Made by a program: the position numbers and the translations under genes. The notes beneath the pieces were generated by a model, which was not told the origin of the DNA, ran no database searches, and saw only the letters and a program-made list of their open reading frames with translations. Positions 1 through 8,123 of a stretch of 64,000 nt of DNA are shown one piece after another; position 1 is the first letter of the stretch, and every line of letters starts with the position of its first letter. This DNA is from an uncultured Pelagibacteraceae bacterium (GTDB lineage: Bacteria > Pseudomonadota > Alphaproteobacteria > Pelagibacterales > Pelagibacteraceae). Location of the stretch: NCBI GenBank assembly GCA_902573425.1, contig CACGJO010000001.1, forward strand, positions 62,001 to 126,000, given 5' to 3'.

Positions 1-153
1 AAAGAATGTAGAGAAGAAACTTTGTTGGAAATTAAAACCAATATTTTTTAAAAGAGCTCCTATTGCTAGAAAACTACACCCTAAAGCAATTGCCGGGCTA
101 TCAACCGATCGAACTGAGTATAAACCTTTTAAGAAATATCCTGATTTTCTCAT
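1..153 (-). CDS. AzlC-like branched-chain amino acid permease, N-terminal part
   Basis: Partial gene running off the left edge; only the first 51 codons are present. It starts at an ATG that shares one base with the stop codon of the LivF gene (TAATG junction). The visible residues hold a short basic N-terminus (MRKSGYFLKGLYS), then a hydrophobic segment containing PAIALG and AIGALL, then Gln and a second hydrophobic stretch. This layout fits the beginning of the AzlC family, whose members export or transport branched-chain amino acids with a small AzlD partner. Its place at the end of a Liv transporter operon supports that reading. The family call rests on a short stretch and the downstream sequence is missing, so it is moderate only. 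Confidence 0.5.
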   Translation of the reverse strand, partial: MRKSGYFLKGLYSVRSVDSPAIALGCSFLAIGALLKNIGFNFQQSFFSTFF

Positions 154-938
154 TAACCGCCGAGGAATAATCTTCCAACGTCAGGATTCTTTAATAAATC
201 ATTCCCTTCACCAACAATGGCGGTTTGGCCAGAAACTAAAACATAACCGATATCTGCAAACTCAAGACCTTTTTTTGCGTTTTGCTCAACCATGATGATG
301 GTTTTCTTTTCATTTTTTTGAAGATCTTCTAAAATTTCAAATACCATCTCAATATATCTTGGTTCTAAACCTATTGAAGGCTCATCAACTAAAAGTATTG
401 ATGGACGCATAACTAAAGCTCTTGAAATCTCAAGAAGTCTTCTTTCACCGCCTGATAAAACTTTTGCTGGTTGATTTTTTCTTTTATTTAATCTTTCATA
501 TTTTTGCAGAACTTTCTGTGCTTCTTGGTAAGATTCCTCTGTTTTATCTTTAATGTATCCTCCCATTAATAAGTTTTCTTCCACTGTCATATCTGGAAAT
601 ACAGAATTATCTTGAAGAATGTAGGCTATACCTACACTTTTTAATTTCTCAGCAGGAGAAAGATTTGTTATTTCTTTTCCATCTATTTCTATTTGACCTG
701 AAAAAATATTTGTAAAACCATAAATTGAGTGAAGTATTGTAGACTTACCAGCACCATTAGGACCGATTAGACATAAAGACTGAGCTTTATCTACAAGTAA
801 ATTGAAATCATGAAGTATTTCCATTTTTCCATAACCAGCAGATAAATTTTTAATTTGTAAATGTAAGTTTGATCCTGAAAGTTTTTGTAAATCCTTAACT
901 TCTGGGGCTTTTCCTAAAACTTCATATTGATTTGCCAT
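153..938 (-). CDS. livF: Branched-chain amino acid ABC transporter ATP-binding protein LivF
   Basis: One of the two cytoplasmic ATPases that power the Liv importer. The 261-residue protein has a Walker A motif GPNGAGKST at about 59-67, an ABC signature LSGGERR at about 161-167, and a Walker B ILLVDEPS at about 181-188, followed by the switch histidine region replaced by a Q-rich VEQNAKKG stretch as is usual in LivF. An N-terminal extension of about 28 residues precedes the first strand. It shares one base with the stop of livG (TAATG), so translation is probably coupled, and the same junction links it to the AzlC-like gene that follows. LivF rather than LivG is chosen because of order in the operon and the short C-terminus. 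Confidence 0.93.
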   Translation of the reverse strand: MANQYEVLGKAPEVKDLQKLSGSNLHLQIKNLSAGYGKMEILHDFNLLVDKAQSLCLIGPNGAGKSTILHSIYGFTNIFSGQIEIDGKEITNLSPAEKLKSVGIAYILQDNSVFPDMTVEENLLMGGYIKDKTEESYQEAQKVLQKYERLNKRKNQPAKVLSGGERRLLEISRALVMRPSILLVDEPSIGLEPRYIEMVFEILEDLQKNEKKTIIMVEQNAKKGLEFADIGYVLVSGQTAIVGEGNDLLKNPDVGRLFLGG

Positions 939-1672
939 TATTGTGCTCCTAGATAAGCATCCACAACTCGCTTATCGGTTTTTATTTGTTGAGGAGAACC
1001 TTCTGCCAAAAGTTTACCGTGAGCCAGGCAAAAAATACTTTGAGCTAAACTCATTATAACTTTCATATTATGCTCTATTACTAACAGAGTAATTCCGTAG
1101 TCTTTATTAATTTTTATTAATCTGTCAATTATTCCATTAATTAACGTTGGATTAATTCCAGCTGTAGGCTCATCTAATAATAGCATTTTTGGCTCATTCA
1201 TTAATGCCATTGCTAATTCTAAAAGTTTTTGCTGACCAAATGATAAATCTCCTGCCCTTAAATTTCTTTTTTGATAGAGACCTACAAAGTTTAAAAGATT
1301 TTCCGCTTTTTCAGTAAGTTCAGCAGGTATTTTTGCAAATATAAAACCTGAGTCACTAGCCTTATGGCTAATTAACATATTTTCTACGCAGTTAAGTTTA
1401 GAATAAATTCTTGTTTGCTGAAATGTTCTTAATAATCCAAGTTTAGCTACTGCAGGAACGGGCATTTCTGAAACTTCAGTATTATTAAAAATGATAGACC
1501 CTTGATCAATTGGGTGGGTTCCAACGATTGAATTAAATAACGTTGTTTTGCCAGAACCGTTTGGTCCGATTAAGCCAACTATTGAACCTTGCTCCACGGA
1601 AACAGAAATATCTACGTTGGCTTTCACCCCTCCAAAAGATTTGCTTACATTTTTTACTTCTAAAAGACTCAT
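938..1672 (-). CDS. livG: Branched-chain amino acid ABC transporter ATP-binding protein LivG
   Basis: Second ATPase of the Liv importer, 244 residues. Walker A is GPNGSGKTT at about 36-44, the signature is LSFGQQKLLE at about 143-152, and Walker B is MLLLDEPT at about 163-170, followed by IEHNM with the switch His. LSFGQQ and the QTRIY segment near residue 86 are typical of LivG. The start codon overlaps the last bases of livM (ATGA), and the stop overlaps the livF start (TAATG). It would form a heterodimer with LivF on the cytoplasmic face of LivH/LivM. Confidence 0.94.
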   Translation of the reverse strand: MSLLEVKNVSKSFGGVKANVDISVSVEQGSIVGLIGPNGSGKTTLFNSIVGTHPIDQGSIIFNNTEVSEMPVPAVAKLGLLRTFQQTRIYSKLNCVENMLISHKASDSGFIFAKIPAELTEKAENLLNFVGLYQKRNLRAGDLSFGQQKLLELAMALMNEPKMLLLDEPTAGINPTLINGIIDRLIKINKDYGITLLVIEHNMKVIMSLAQSIFCLAHGKLLAEGSPQQIKTDKRVVDAYLGAQ

Positions 1673-2733
1673 TTTAATTCCACCTGTGATTTACGATCTT
1701 TTTCATCTATAACTTCTCCAAATCTTTCAGGGTATTTTTCTCTTAACCAGCCCATTAATCCCTCTGGGAAATAAATTACAATTACAACAATCAAAACTCC
1801 TAACGCAACATATTGCCAACCTAATATAAAAGTCCAAAGACCTTCTTTGAAGAAATGGAATAAAGTTGCACCAATAATTGGTCCCCATAAAGTTCCTTTT
1901 CCACCAAGTATTGCCATTAAAACCATAAACACTCCCATCTCTCTTCCATCAAACGCAACATCTGTAGAATCTATATATCCAATTAATCCACCCATAATTC
2001 CACCAGCTAGACCACAGAAAAATGCAGATACCATCCAACCAACAATTTTATATTTCATTGTTTGAATTCCCATTGCTTCTGCTTTATCTTCGTTATCTCT
2101 TATCGCATTTAAAATTAATCTAAATCTAGAACCGTAAATATATTTTACAAAAATAAATGCTAAAACTAATACAATAAAACTTGTAAAGTAGAAAAATTTT
2201 CCTCTTGCTTCAGGATCAACTATTTCTGCAGGAAAAGGTGGTGTGGTGAAACCTTGACCAGCTCCAATAATTTCTATCCCTCCAGCAATTTCACCTGCTG
2301 CAATCCCTAAACCTAAAGTACAAATAGCAAAGTAATGACCTCTTAAACCTAAAATAGCATAACCTATGGCGCCTGCGACTAATGCTGGAATAATAGCTGC
2401 AACTAATAAACCAACACCTATTCCTTGAAAATATTGTGCTGTCGTATGGACGAATGTTTTTTCTCCACCGCTCTCTGTCCATTCTGCTAATGGAAAAAAC
2501 ATACCCACTTGAACTGATGCAGTTAAGTACATTCCAAGACCATAGAAAAGGATATTTCCAAAACTATTGTAGCCCATTTCTCCACCTTGTAGATTCCAAG
2601 TCATCGCCAGTACAATCAAGACACAAAGATATGTAAGCTGAACTTTAAAAGCAGAAAATAAATATGGCGCTGCTAAACCTAAGATAATTAAGCCAGAATA
2701 TAATATTAAATCTTTTTGTTTCATTTTTTCCAT
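1669..2733 (-). CDS. livM: Branched-chain amino acid ABC transporter permease LivM
   Basis: Inner-membrane permease of the Liv system, 354 residues with eight to ten hydrophobic segments. The conserved LivM stretches are visible: LRGHYFAICTLGLGIAAGE in the middle, then RDNEDKAEAMGI, the cytoplasmic loop that contacts the ATPase, and GGKGTLWGPIIGA near the C-terminus. The start lies 13 bases inside the end of the preceding secreted-protein gene. The charged tail (residues about 335-354) follows the last membrane span. The first residues (MEKMKQ) allow a start at either of two nearby ATGs. Confidence 0.93.
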   Translation of the reverse strand: MEKMKQKDLILYSGLIILGLAAPYLFSAFKVQLTYLCVLIVLAMTWNLQGGEMGYNSFGNILFYGLGMYLTASVQVGMFFPLAEWTESGGEKTFVHTTAQYFQGIGVGLLVAAIIPALVAGAIGYAILGLRGHYFAICTLGLGIAAGEIAGGIEIIGAGQGFTTPPFPAEIVDPEARGKFFYFTSFIVLVLAFIFVKYIYGSRFRLILNAIRDNEDKAEAMGIQTMKYKIVGWMVSAFFCGLAGGIMGGLIGYIDSTDVAFDGREMGVFMVLMAILGGKGTLWGPIIGATLFHFFKEGLWTFILGWQYVALGVLIVVIVIYFPEGLMGWLREKYPERFGEVIDEKDRKSQVELK

Positions 2734-3584
2734 TTTTTAAACCATCCCTCTTCTGCGTACTCAGTTAGTTTGTAAGTACACCACTCATTTTTTCTACCTT
2801 TGAGTAATTTTTTATGTGTATAGCGTGCTGGAATTTTAAAATCTCCAGGAGGGTTTCCTCTTTTCTTTTGACCTAGAGCACAAGCAATTTGTAATGGATC
2901 AAATGGTGTATCTGATGTTGGTGTTAAATAAACTGAGTCTTTTAAATCTGGACAAGTTGGATCGTTATGATCATAAACTGCTTTTCCAAATTTTTTTGAG
3001 AGTTCTTGACTAAGTATACCAGTGCCTAAGTGGGCTCCATTTTTAACTCCTTTAGTGCAGGGCATAGCAAAACCATTGCCATGAAGTAATTCGTGAATTG
3101 AAATTTTAGTAATTTGACCTGAGGCTCTTTTTATAAACAAATATCCATGATGTGGTCCCATTTGACCGCCGTCTCCACTAGATGCATCCGTAAATGAGAA
3201 ATACAACTTTTTTGGATTATTAAATCCTTGTTTCTGTAAATAATAATCTGGATAATTTACATTCCAGCCACCTTTTCTTGCTTGACGATCCATTCTTGCA
3301 AATGAAATATCTAGCTTGTCATCTTTTCTGTAATCAAATTTTAATCTCTGTTTATTACCTGTCATTTTAAAAAATAAATCATCTATTTTTTTGACCTCTT
3401 TCTCTATCCAGCCATTAATATCTCTTTCTTGATCTTTTGTTTTTTTAGCTAAAAAATAAATGAAATGTATCTGATAATCATTGTTAACGTCTGGTTGATC
3501 TTTAAAAAATCTTCCAGGTTTTTCGTCTGCCAATAAAGAAAAACTAAAAAGAGTTAAGAGTAATGTTAATAATATTTTTTGCAT
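2721..3584 (-). CDS. Secreted protein of unknown function with an HELLH zinc-site-like motif
   Basis: I do not recognise a named family. The 287-residue product begins with a clear signal peptide (MQKILLTLLLTLFSFSLLADE), so it should be exported to the periplasm. At residues 164-168 it has HELLH followed by GNGF, which matches the HExxH zinc-binding core of metalloproteases; the position where metzincins carry the third histidine is Met. HH at about 145-146 and several Cys (about 176, plus three near the C-terminus) could be further ligands or disulfides. It sits between livH and livM, joined by a TAATG junction to livH and overlapping livM, so it is co-transcribed with the transporter. Whether it is a protease feeding the importer is inference. 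Confidence 0.7.
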   Translation of the reverse strand: MQKILLTLLLTLFSFSLLADEKPGRFFKDQPDVNNDYQIHFIYFLAKKTKDQERDINGWIEKEVKKIDDLFFKMTGNKQRLKFDYRKDDKLDISFARMDRQARKGGWNVNYPDYYLQKQGFNNPKKLYFSFTDASSGDGGQMGPHHGYLFIKRASGQITKISIHELLHGNGFAMPCTKGVKNGAHLGTGILSQELSKKFGKAVYDHNDPTCPDLKDSVYLTPTSDTPFDPLQIACALGQKKRGNPPGDFKIPARYTHKKLLKGRKNEWCTYKLTEYAEEGWFKKWKK

Positions 3585-4477
3585 TATTTTAAATATTCCC
3601 TTTTCTTAGAAAGTTTAAATCTTCTGTAAACTAATATGAAAACTAGCAGCATAAACACTGCACCAATTCTAAATTCTGTTCCTAAAATATAATCTGCAAA
3701 CTCTTCAAATAATCCTAATCCCATTCCTGAAATTGCTACTGCCGGTAAATTACCAAGACCTGCTACAATAACTATCATGAAGGATCTAACTGTATAAGGA
3801 AGTCCTACATAAGGATGAAGAGTAAGGGTAATTGAAATAAGAGCTCCTGCAATCCCACATAACGCAGCATTAATACCAAAAGTTGCAGCATAAACCTTTT
3901 CAGTATCTACACCAAGAATTTTTGCAGCTCTAGCATTTTGTGCTGTAGCTCTTATGGCTCGTCCAAGTCTGGATTTTTTCATGTAAACAACCAAAGCAAT
4001 TGCATACACAAGGCTTATAAAAGCAGAGAATATTTTTGAATTTGGTAAAGTAACTGAATTATCAAATAACATTGTTGTTCCGTATTCAGACTGTGCAACA
4101 ACTACGTCTGCACCAAAAATAAAATTCATTAATTGTTGAAATACAATTGCGATACCGAAAGTTGCTAAAATTGAAATAAATAAGTCTCGGTCCACAACTT
4201 TGTTAATTACTAATTTATAAAGTGCCCAGCCAACAAAATACATTATAATTGGAGAAACAATAACTCCCCAAGCTGGATGAATTCCGGCAAGATACATAGT
4301 GTAAGCGATGTATCCACCCAAAATTACTAAATCACCTTGAGCAATATTTATTATATTCATGACGCCCCATTGAAGTGCCATACCGTAGGCAATTAGTGCA
4401 AATAAAATTCCTAATAGAATTCCGTCCAAAGAAGCTTGGACCATTAACATTGGAACTTGAAAAATTAAAAAATCCAT
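3584..4477 (-). CDS. livH: Branched-chain amino acid ABC transporter permease LivH
   Basis: Inner-membrane permease of the Liv importer, 297 residues and about eight membrane spans. Typical LivH segments are seen: GILFALIAYGMALQWGVMNIINIAQGD near the start, then IRATAQNARAAKILGVD, the cytoplasmic loop that couples to the ATPases, and a final hydrophobic repeat ending VYRRFKLSKKREYLK. It is the first gene after the terminator that follows the binding-protein gene. Its stop overlaps the start of the secreted HELLH protein by one base, which is unusual because LivH and LivM genes are normally adjacent. Confidence 0.93.
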   Translation of the reverse strand: MDFLIFQVPMLMVQASLDGILLGILFALIAYGMALQWGVMNIINIAQGDLVILGGYIAYTMYLAGIHPAWGVIVSPIIMYFVGWALYKLVINKVVDRDLFISILATFGIAIVFQQLMNFIFGADVVVAQSEYGTTMLFDNSVTLPNSKIFSAFISLVYAIALVVYMKKSRLGRAIRATAQNARAAKILGVDTEKVYAATFGINAALCGIAGALISITLTLHPYVGLPYTVRSFMIVIVAGLGNLPAVAISGMGLGLFEEFADYILGTEFRIGAVFMLLVFILVYRRFKLSKKREYLK

Positions 4478-4496
4478 AAAAAACTTGTCTTTAAAA

Positions 4497-4527
4497 AAAA
4501 TGCCCCCTAATTTTTAGGGGGCATTTA
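4497..4527 (-). terminator. Intrinsic terminator between the Liv binding-protein gene and livH
   Basis: A perfect stem (ATGCCCCCTA paired with TAGGGGGCAT, extended by A-T pairs) with a loop of about five bases spans 4498-4526. On the minus strand it is followed by a run of eight T, the layout of a rho-independent terminator. It lies 17 bases after the binding-protein stop and 20 bases before the livH start, so it should end most transcripts after the binding protein and let a fraction read into livH-M-G-F. Confidence 0.88.
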
Positions 4528-4543
4528 ATAATATTTTTAGATA

Positions 4544-5785
4544 TTAACTTCTTTCAGACCAAGGTGGAATTGGGTGAAAGAATTTATCTGAAGCCCATTT
4601 TGTTGGAGCAACAACTTTATTCTCACACGTATCACCTTTACATCTTACTTGGAACAAGATCATTGGCTTAGCAACGTTTTGACCGCCAGGACCAAATTTA
4701 ATGTTTCCATAGAAAGTTTGCATATCTGTAGCTTTTAGAGCGTCTCTTACTTTATCTCTGTCAAAAGAATTTGCTCTTTCGAACGCATCTTTAAACACTA
4801 GTAAAGCAGCAGATGACTCAGCTGATTGGTAAGGCGGAGCATAACCAAATTCTTTTTTAAAGTCTTTGTCATACTTCTTACCACCACCAAAGAATTTATC
4901 TTTGTAGCTTAAGTTTTTATGCCATTGAGAAGCACACAATGCGTATTCTGATTTCTTTCCATGTTGTTTAGAAAGTTTTGCAGCATCACAGTGTGTCATA
5001 GCTAACATAGGGACATCAACTTTCATTTCAGCAATTTGTCTGATTGCAGTTAATGCACCTTTAGTATGTCCAGATACAACAAGTACATCAGGCTTAGTTG
5101 CTTTAACTTTAGCCAATGTAGCAGCCATATCATTTAGCTCTTTTGGTAATTTGTCGTCGATAATGATTTTTGATCCAGTTCTTTTTGCTGCATCTAAGAT
5201 ACCAAGTCTCACATCTTGTGAGAAAGCGTCTTGTTCAAATGCTTGCGCAATTTTTACTGGCTTACCACCATTTTTTTCGACTGCAAGATCGATCGCTACT
5301 TCAAGGTATTGGTTAGCAGGTGATAACACCGCAAACAAATATTTATATCCTTTTGTAAATAAAGATCTTGATGCACCATTCGCTTCAACCATAGGAATTT
5401 TATATTTCTCGGTTACTGGTGCAATAGCTTTCGTTAAACCTGAACTGTATGGTCCAAGCATATAATGAACGCCATCTTGCTTAATTAATCTTTCAGCTAA
5501 CTGAGCGGCTCTTTTAGGATTTGATTCGTCATCATAATAGATGATTTCAAATTTATAACTTTTTCCTCCAACTTTTACGCCACCCATTTTATTAATTCGG
5601 TCAACAGCCATGTTGTAACCGTTTTGAGTGTGTACACCGTTAGAAGAATATTTTCCTGTAAGAGATATCGCAGAACCTAACACGATCATATCTCCTTCAA
5701 CTTTCGCAAAAGAAGAAGTGACACTTGATAGTGTTAAAGTTAAAGCTGAGATTAATGTAATAAATAGTTTTGCTATTTTATTCAT
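4544..5785 (-). CDS. Branched-chain amino acid ABC transporter substrate-binding protein (LivJ/LivK-like)
   Basis: Periplasmic binding protein of the type I Leu/Ile/Val family, 413 residues. It has a signal peptide of about 27 residues ending in SSFA, then GSAISLTGKYSSNGVHTQNGYNMAVDRIN, the ligand-site opening of the family, followed by DDESNPKRAAQLAERLI and GPYSSGLTKA. There is no lipobox, so it should be soluble. A strong Shine-Dalgarno (AAGGAG) lies at 5792-5797 on the minus strand, and the gene has its own terminator downstream, which fits high expression of this subunit relative to the membrane parts. The actual substrate cannot be read from the sequence; amides, urea and aromatic compounds are also carried by relatives. 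Confidence 0.9.
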   Translation of the reverse strand: MNKIAKLFITLISALTLTLSSVTSSFAKVEGDMIVLGSAISLTGKYSSNGVHTQNGYNMAVDRINKMGGVKVGGKSYKFEIIYYDDESNPKRAAQLAERLIKQDGVHYMLGPYSSGLTKAIAPVTEKYKIPMVEANGASRSLFTKGYKYLFAVLSPANQYLEVAIDLAVEKNGGKPVKIAQAFEQDAFSQDVRLGILDAAKRTGSKIIIDDKLPKELNDMAATLAKVKATKPDVLVVSGHTKGALTAIRQIAEMKVDVPMLAMTHCDAAKLSKQHGKKSEYALCASQWHKNLSYKDKFFGGGKKYDKDFKKEFGYAPPYQSAESSAALLVFKDAFERANSFDRDKVRDALKATDMQTFYGNIKFGPGGQNVAKPMILFQVRCKGDTCENKVVAPTKWASDKFFHPIPPWSERS

Positions 5786-5866
5786 TTTTTCTCCTTATTA
5801 ATTAATTAATATGTAATTATTAAAGCAACTTTTGAGTTTTTAGACAACAGGTTAAAATGTAAAAAA

Positions 5867-6475
5867 TTAAGTTCTTATGGCGATAATCATAGCAATGATT
5901 ATTAAGACACACGCTGAGATTGTATTTAAAAGTCTTGGATTACCTTTTAACCAAGTTGAAATTTTTCTTGCAGCTAATCCATACATCATCAAACTTAAAA
6001 AATCTAAAAATACCCAGGTGAAAGTTAAAATTAAAAATTGCGAAATAATATTATTTTCAAAATTAATAAACTGTATGAAAACTGTTCCAAATGTAACTAA
6101 AGCTTTTGGACTTAGGCCTGCTACTAAAAATCCATCTCTGTACATAGCTAAATTACTTTTTTTAATTTTATTTTTTTTCCCAAGACCTTTAACTTTTAAA
6201 GTAAAAGTTTCGTAAGCTAAGTACATAATGTAGGAAATTCCTGCCCATTTTAAATAAACAAAAATACTTGGGTTATCTATAAGTAAAGTGCCTATAACAA
6301 ATGTTACTAAAGTAGCCTGAACAGCATTAGCAGATACATCCCCACAAGCAGTCCAAATAGATTTTTTGAGTCCATAGTTAATTGTGTTTGTTACTATTAC
6401 GACTCTAGGTGGGCCTGGTGTGATAAAAAGGAACAGCAACAATTGAACATAAATAAAGTAGTTTTCAGGAAACAT
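5867..6475 (-). CDS. LysE/RhtB family amino acid exporter
   Basis: Inner-membrane protein of 202 residues with about six hydrophobic segments. The N-terminal signature is present as FITPGPPRVVIVTNTINYG, where the family usually has PGPNxxxV, so the Asn after PGP is replaced by Pro. The middle contains the KWAGISYIMYLAYETF segment typical of this family and LSPKALVTFGTVFIQFI after it. The family exports amino acids, homoserine lactones or related compounds; the substrate is unknown here. It is transcribed alone, divergently from the next gene. Confidence 0.85.
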   Translation of the reverse strand: MFPENYFIYVQLLLFLFITPGPPRVVIVTNTINYGLKKSIWTACGDVSANAVQATLVTFVIGTLLIDNPSIFVYLKWAGISYIMYLAYETFTLKVKGLGKKNKIKKSNLAMYRDGFLVAGLSPKALVTFGTVFIQFINFENNIISQFLILTFTWVFLDFLSLMMYGLAARKISTWLKGNPRLLNTISACVLIIIAMIIAIRT

Positions 6476-6496
6476 TTTTAAACTATATATTTTTTA

Positions 6497-6793
6497 ATGA
6501 AAAAAAGAAGCCTTATTCCAGAAACAAGAGTTAAGAACCCTGAACCAAAAAAATATAATGAAGATTGGATAATTTGGGCTGGATGGGCGGATAGAATTAC
6601 ATTTGAAGAAATAGAAAAGAAAACAGGAAAAAATGAATCTCAAGTAATAAAGATAATGAGAAGAAACTTGAAACCTAGTTCATTTAGATTGTGGAGGAAA
6701 AGAGTTCATAAGACGAGTATAAAACATAGGAAAAAATTTAAACTAGAAAGAAAAAAAATGAGAGAAAAAGTTAGAATAAGTGATATATATTAA
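6497..6793 (+). CDS. DUF2805 (TIGR03643 family) protein
   Basis: Small, strongly basic cytoplasmic protein of 98 residues. It shows the family's core: DRITFEEIEKKTGKNESQVIKIMRR followed by LKPSSFRLWRKRV and a Lys/Arg-rich tail. The DRITFEEIEKKTG part looks like a helix-turn-helix, and the basic charge suggests nucleic-acid binding, but no function is established for the family as far as I know. It is followed after 2 bases by the glutaredoxin gene, so the two are probably co-transcribed. Confidence 0.85.
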   Translation: MKKRSLIPETRVKNPEPKKYNEDWIIWAGWADRITFEEIEKKTGKNESQVIKIMRRNLKPSSFRLWRKRVHKTSIKHRKKFKLERKKMREKVRISDIY

Positions 6794-6795
6794 TT

Positions 6796-7050
6796 ATGAA
6801 AAAAGTTGTCATGTACACTGGTAATCCTTGTCCATATTGCGTTTATGCAAGAGCATTGCTTGATTCAAAAAAAGTTCCATACCAAGAAATAAATGTTTGG
6901 GAAGATGAAAGTAAAAGAGAAGAAATGTTAAAGAAAAGTGGAGGAAGAACCTCGGTACCTCAAATTTTCATAGGTGATCATCATGTCGGTGGAAATGATG
7001 AGCTGCAAGCTGCTAATAAAAGTGGCGAATTAGATAAATTATTAGCCTAA
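6796..7050 (+). CDS. grxC: Glutaredoxin 3
   Basis: Cytoplasmic dithiol glutaredoxin of 84 residues, the usual length. The redox motif CPYC is at residues 12-15, the cis-proline loop TSVPQIFIG is at about 52-60, and the glutathione-binding GGNDEL motif follows at about 64-69. It reduces protein disulfides and mixed disulfides using glutathione. It follows the DUF2805 gene immediately and its last nine bases overlap the end of the convergent ccdA gene. Confidence 0.95.
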   Translation: MKKVVMYTGNPCPYCVYARALLDSKKVPYQEINVWEDESKREEMLKKSGGRTSVPQIFIGDHHVGGNDELQAANKSGELDKLLA

Positions 7051-7755
7051 ATTTCCAAGTATCGGTATAGCTTCCAGTATAAAATAACCTAGTGCTTGTA
7101 ATTTATTTGTAAGAATTAATATTCCAGTAATTAATAAAATTACTCCTCCAGAAACAGACACGATTTTGATATTTTTTCTAAAATTTTTAGAAAACGCCAA
7201 GAATTTAGAAATTCCATAACCAGACAAAATAAAAGGTATTGCTAAACCTAAAGAATAAAAGCTTAATAATAAAATTCCTTTTCCTATGCTACTTTCAACC
7301 GCAGCAAGTGTTAGTATTGATCCAAGAACAGGTCCAATACATGGTGTCCAACCAAAACCAAAGGCTGCACCTACAAGAACTGGAAAAAATAAATTGTTTG
7401 AGTAGTTTTTTGTCTGAAATCTTTTTTCTTGGTTTAGAAAATTAAGGTTTAAAATACCAATCAGTTGAAGGGAAAAAATTATTATTATAATTCCAGCAAT
7501 TATTCTTAGAGTATTAGAGTTTTCTAACAATATATTTCCGATTAAAGATGCGGTAGCACCAAAACTAATAAATACGAGTGAGAAGCCTAGAGAAAATAAA
7601 ACTGTTTTTAAAATAATTTTTTTTTGTTTTTCAACTATATCCCCAAGACTTTCTCCAGAAATATATGAAATGTAACCAGGTATTAAAGGCAAAACACATG
7701 GAGATAGGAAACTAATAAAGCCTGCACCAAAAGCTAAGAAAGATTTAATTAACAT
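7042..7755 (-). CDS. ccdA: Cytochrome c biogenesis protein CcdA
   Basis: Inner-membrane protein of 237 residues with six hydrophobic spans, the DsbD transmembrane-domain type. It carries electrons from cytoplasmic thioredoxin to periplasmic thiol-disulfide proteins used in cytochrome c maturation. The two redox cysteines are in FLSPCVLPLIPGY (first span) and GWTPCIGPVLGSI (fourth span), each flanked by the conserved prolines. The last bases overlap the end of the glutaredoxin gene tail to tail. Confidence 0.93.
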   Translation of the reverse strand: MLIKSFLAFGAGFISFLSPCVLPLIPGYISYISGESLGDIVEKQKKIILKTVLFSLGFSLVFISFGATASLIGNILLENSNTLRIIAGIIIIIFSLQLIGILNLNFLNQEKRFQTKNYSNNLFFPVLVGAAFGFGWTPCIGPVLGSILTLAAVESSIGKGILLLSFYSLGLAIPFILSGYGISKFLAFSKNFRKNIKIVSVSGGVILLITGILILTNKLQALGYFILEAIPILGNLG

Positions 7756-7775
7756 AATATAATGATACTATTAAT

Positions 7776-8120
7776 ATGATGATTATAAAATATTTTAGCT
7801 TTCTGCTAGGACTTATTTGGTCCTACTCGTTTATTAGAACACAGTCTATTTTTAGCAATAAAACTGCTCTTTTATTTAAACTATTTATTTCGAAAGTCTC
7901 TTGGATAACTTTTATTCTAGCTTGTTATTTTGGTTATAAAAATTTTACAATTAAATCTACTTTGATCGGAATTGTCATAGCAATAGCCTTTGTACATACT
8001 ATGTTTTTTTTCTCAGGTAAATATTTAGAAAGTAAATTTGGTGAAGACAAATTAAAGAAAATGAAAATAATTTTAGAGTATGCTCTAATATTTTTTATTG
8101 TTTATTATGTTATTTTTTAA
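7776..8120 (+). CDS. Small membrane protein of unknown function
   Basis: 114 residues with three to four hydrophobic segments, at about 1-20, 38-58, 65-85 and 97-114. No family was recognised. It lies between ccdA (divergent) and a DegT-fold gene (convergent, 4 bases away). Two ATGs occur in a row at the start. It marks the left edge of a small glycan-gene island. Confidence 0.6.
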   Translation: MMIIKYFSFLLGLIWSYSFIRTQSIFSNKTALLFKLFISKVSWITFILACYFGYKNFTIKSTLIGIVIAIAFVHTMFFFSGKYLESKFGEDKLKKMKIILEYALIFFIVYYVIF

Positions 8121-8123
8121 TTC

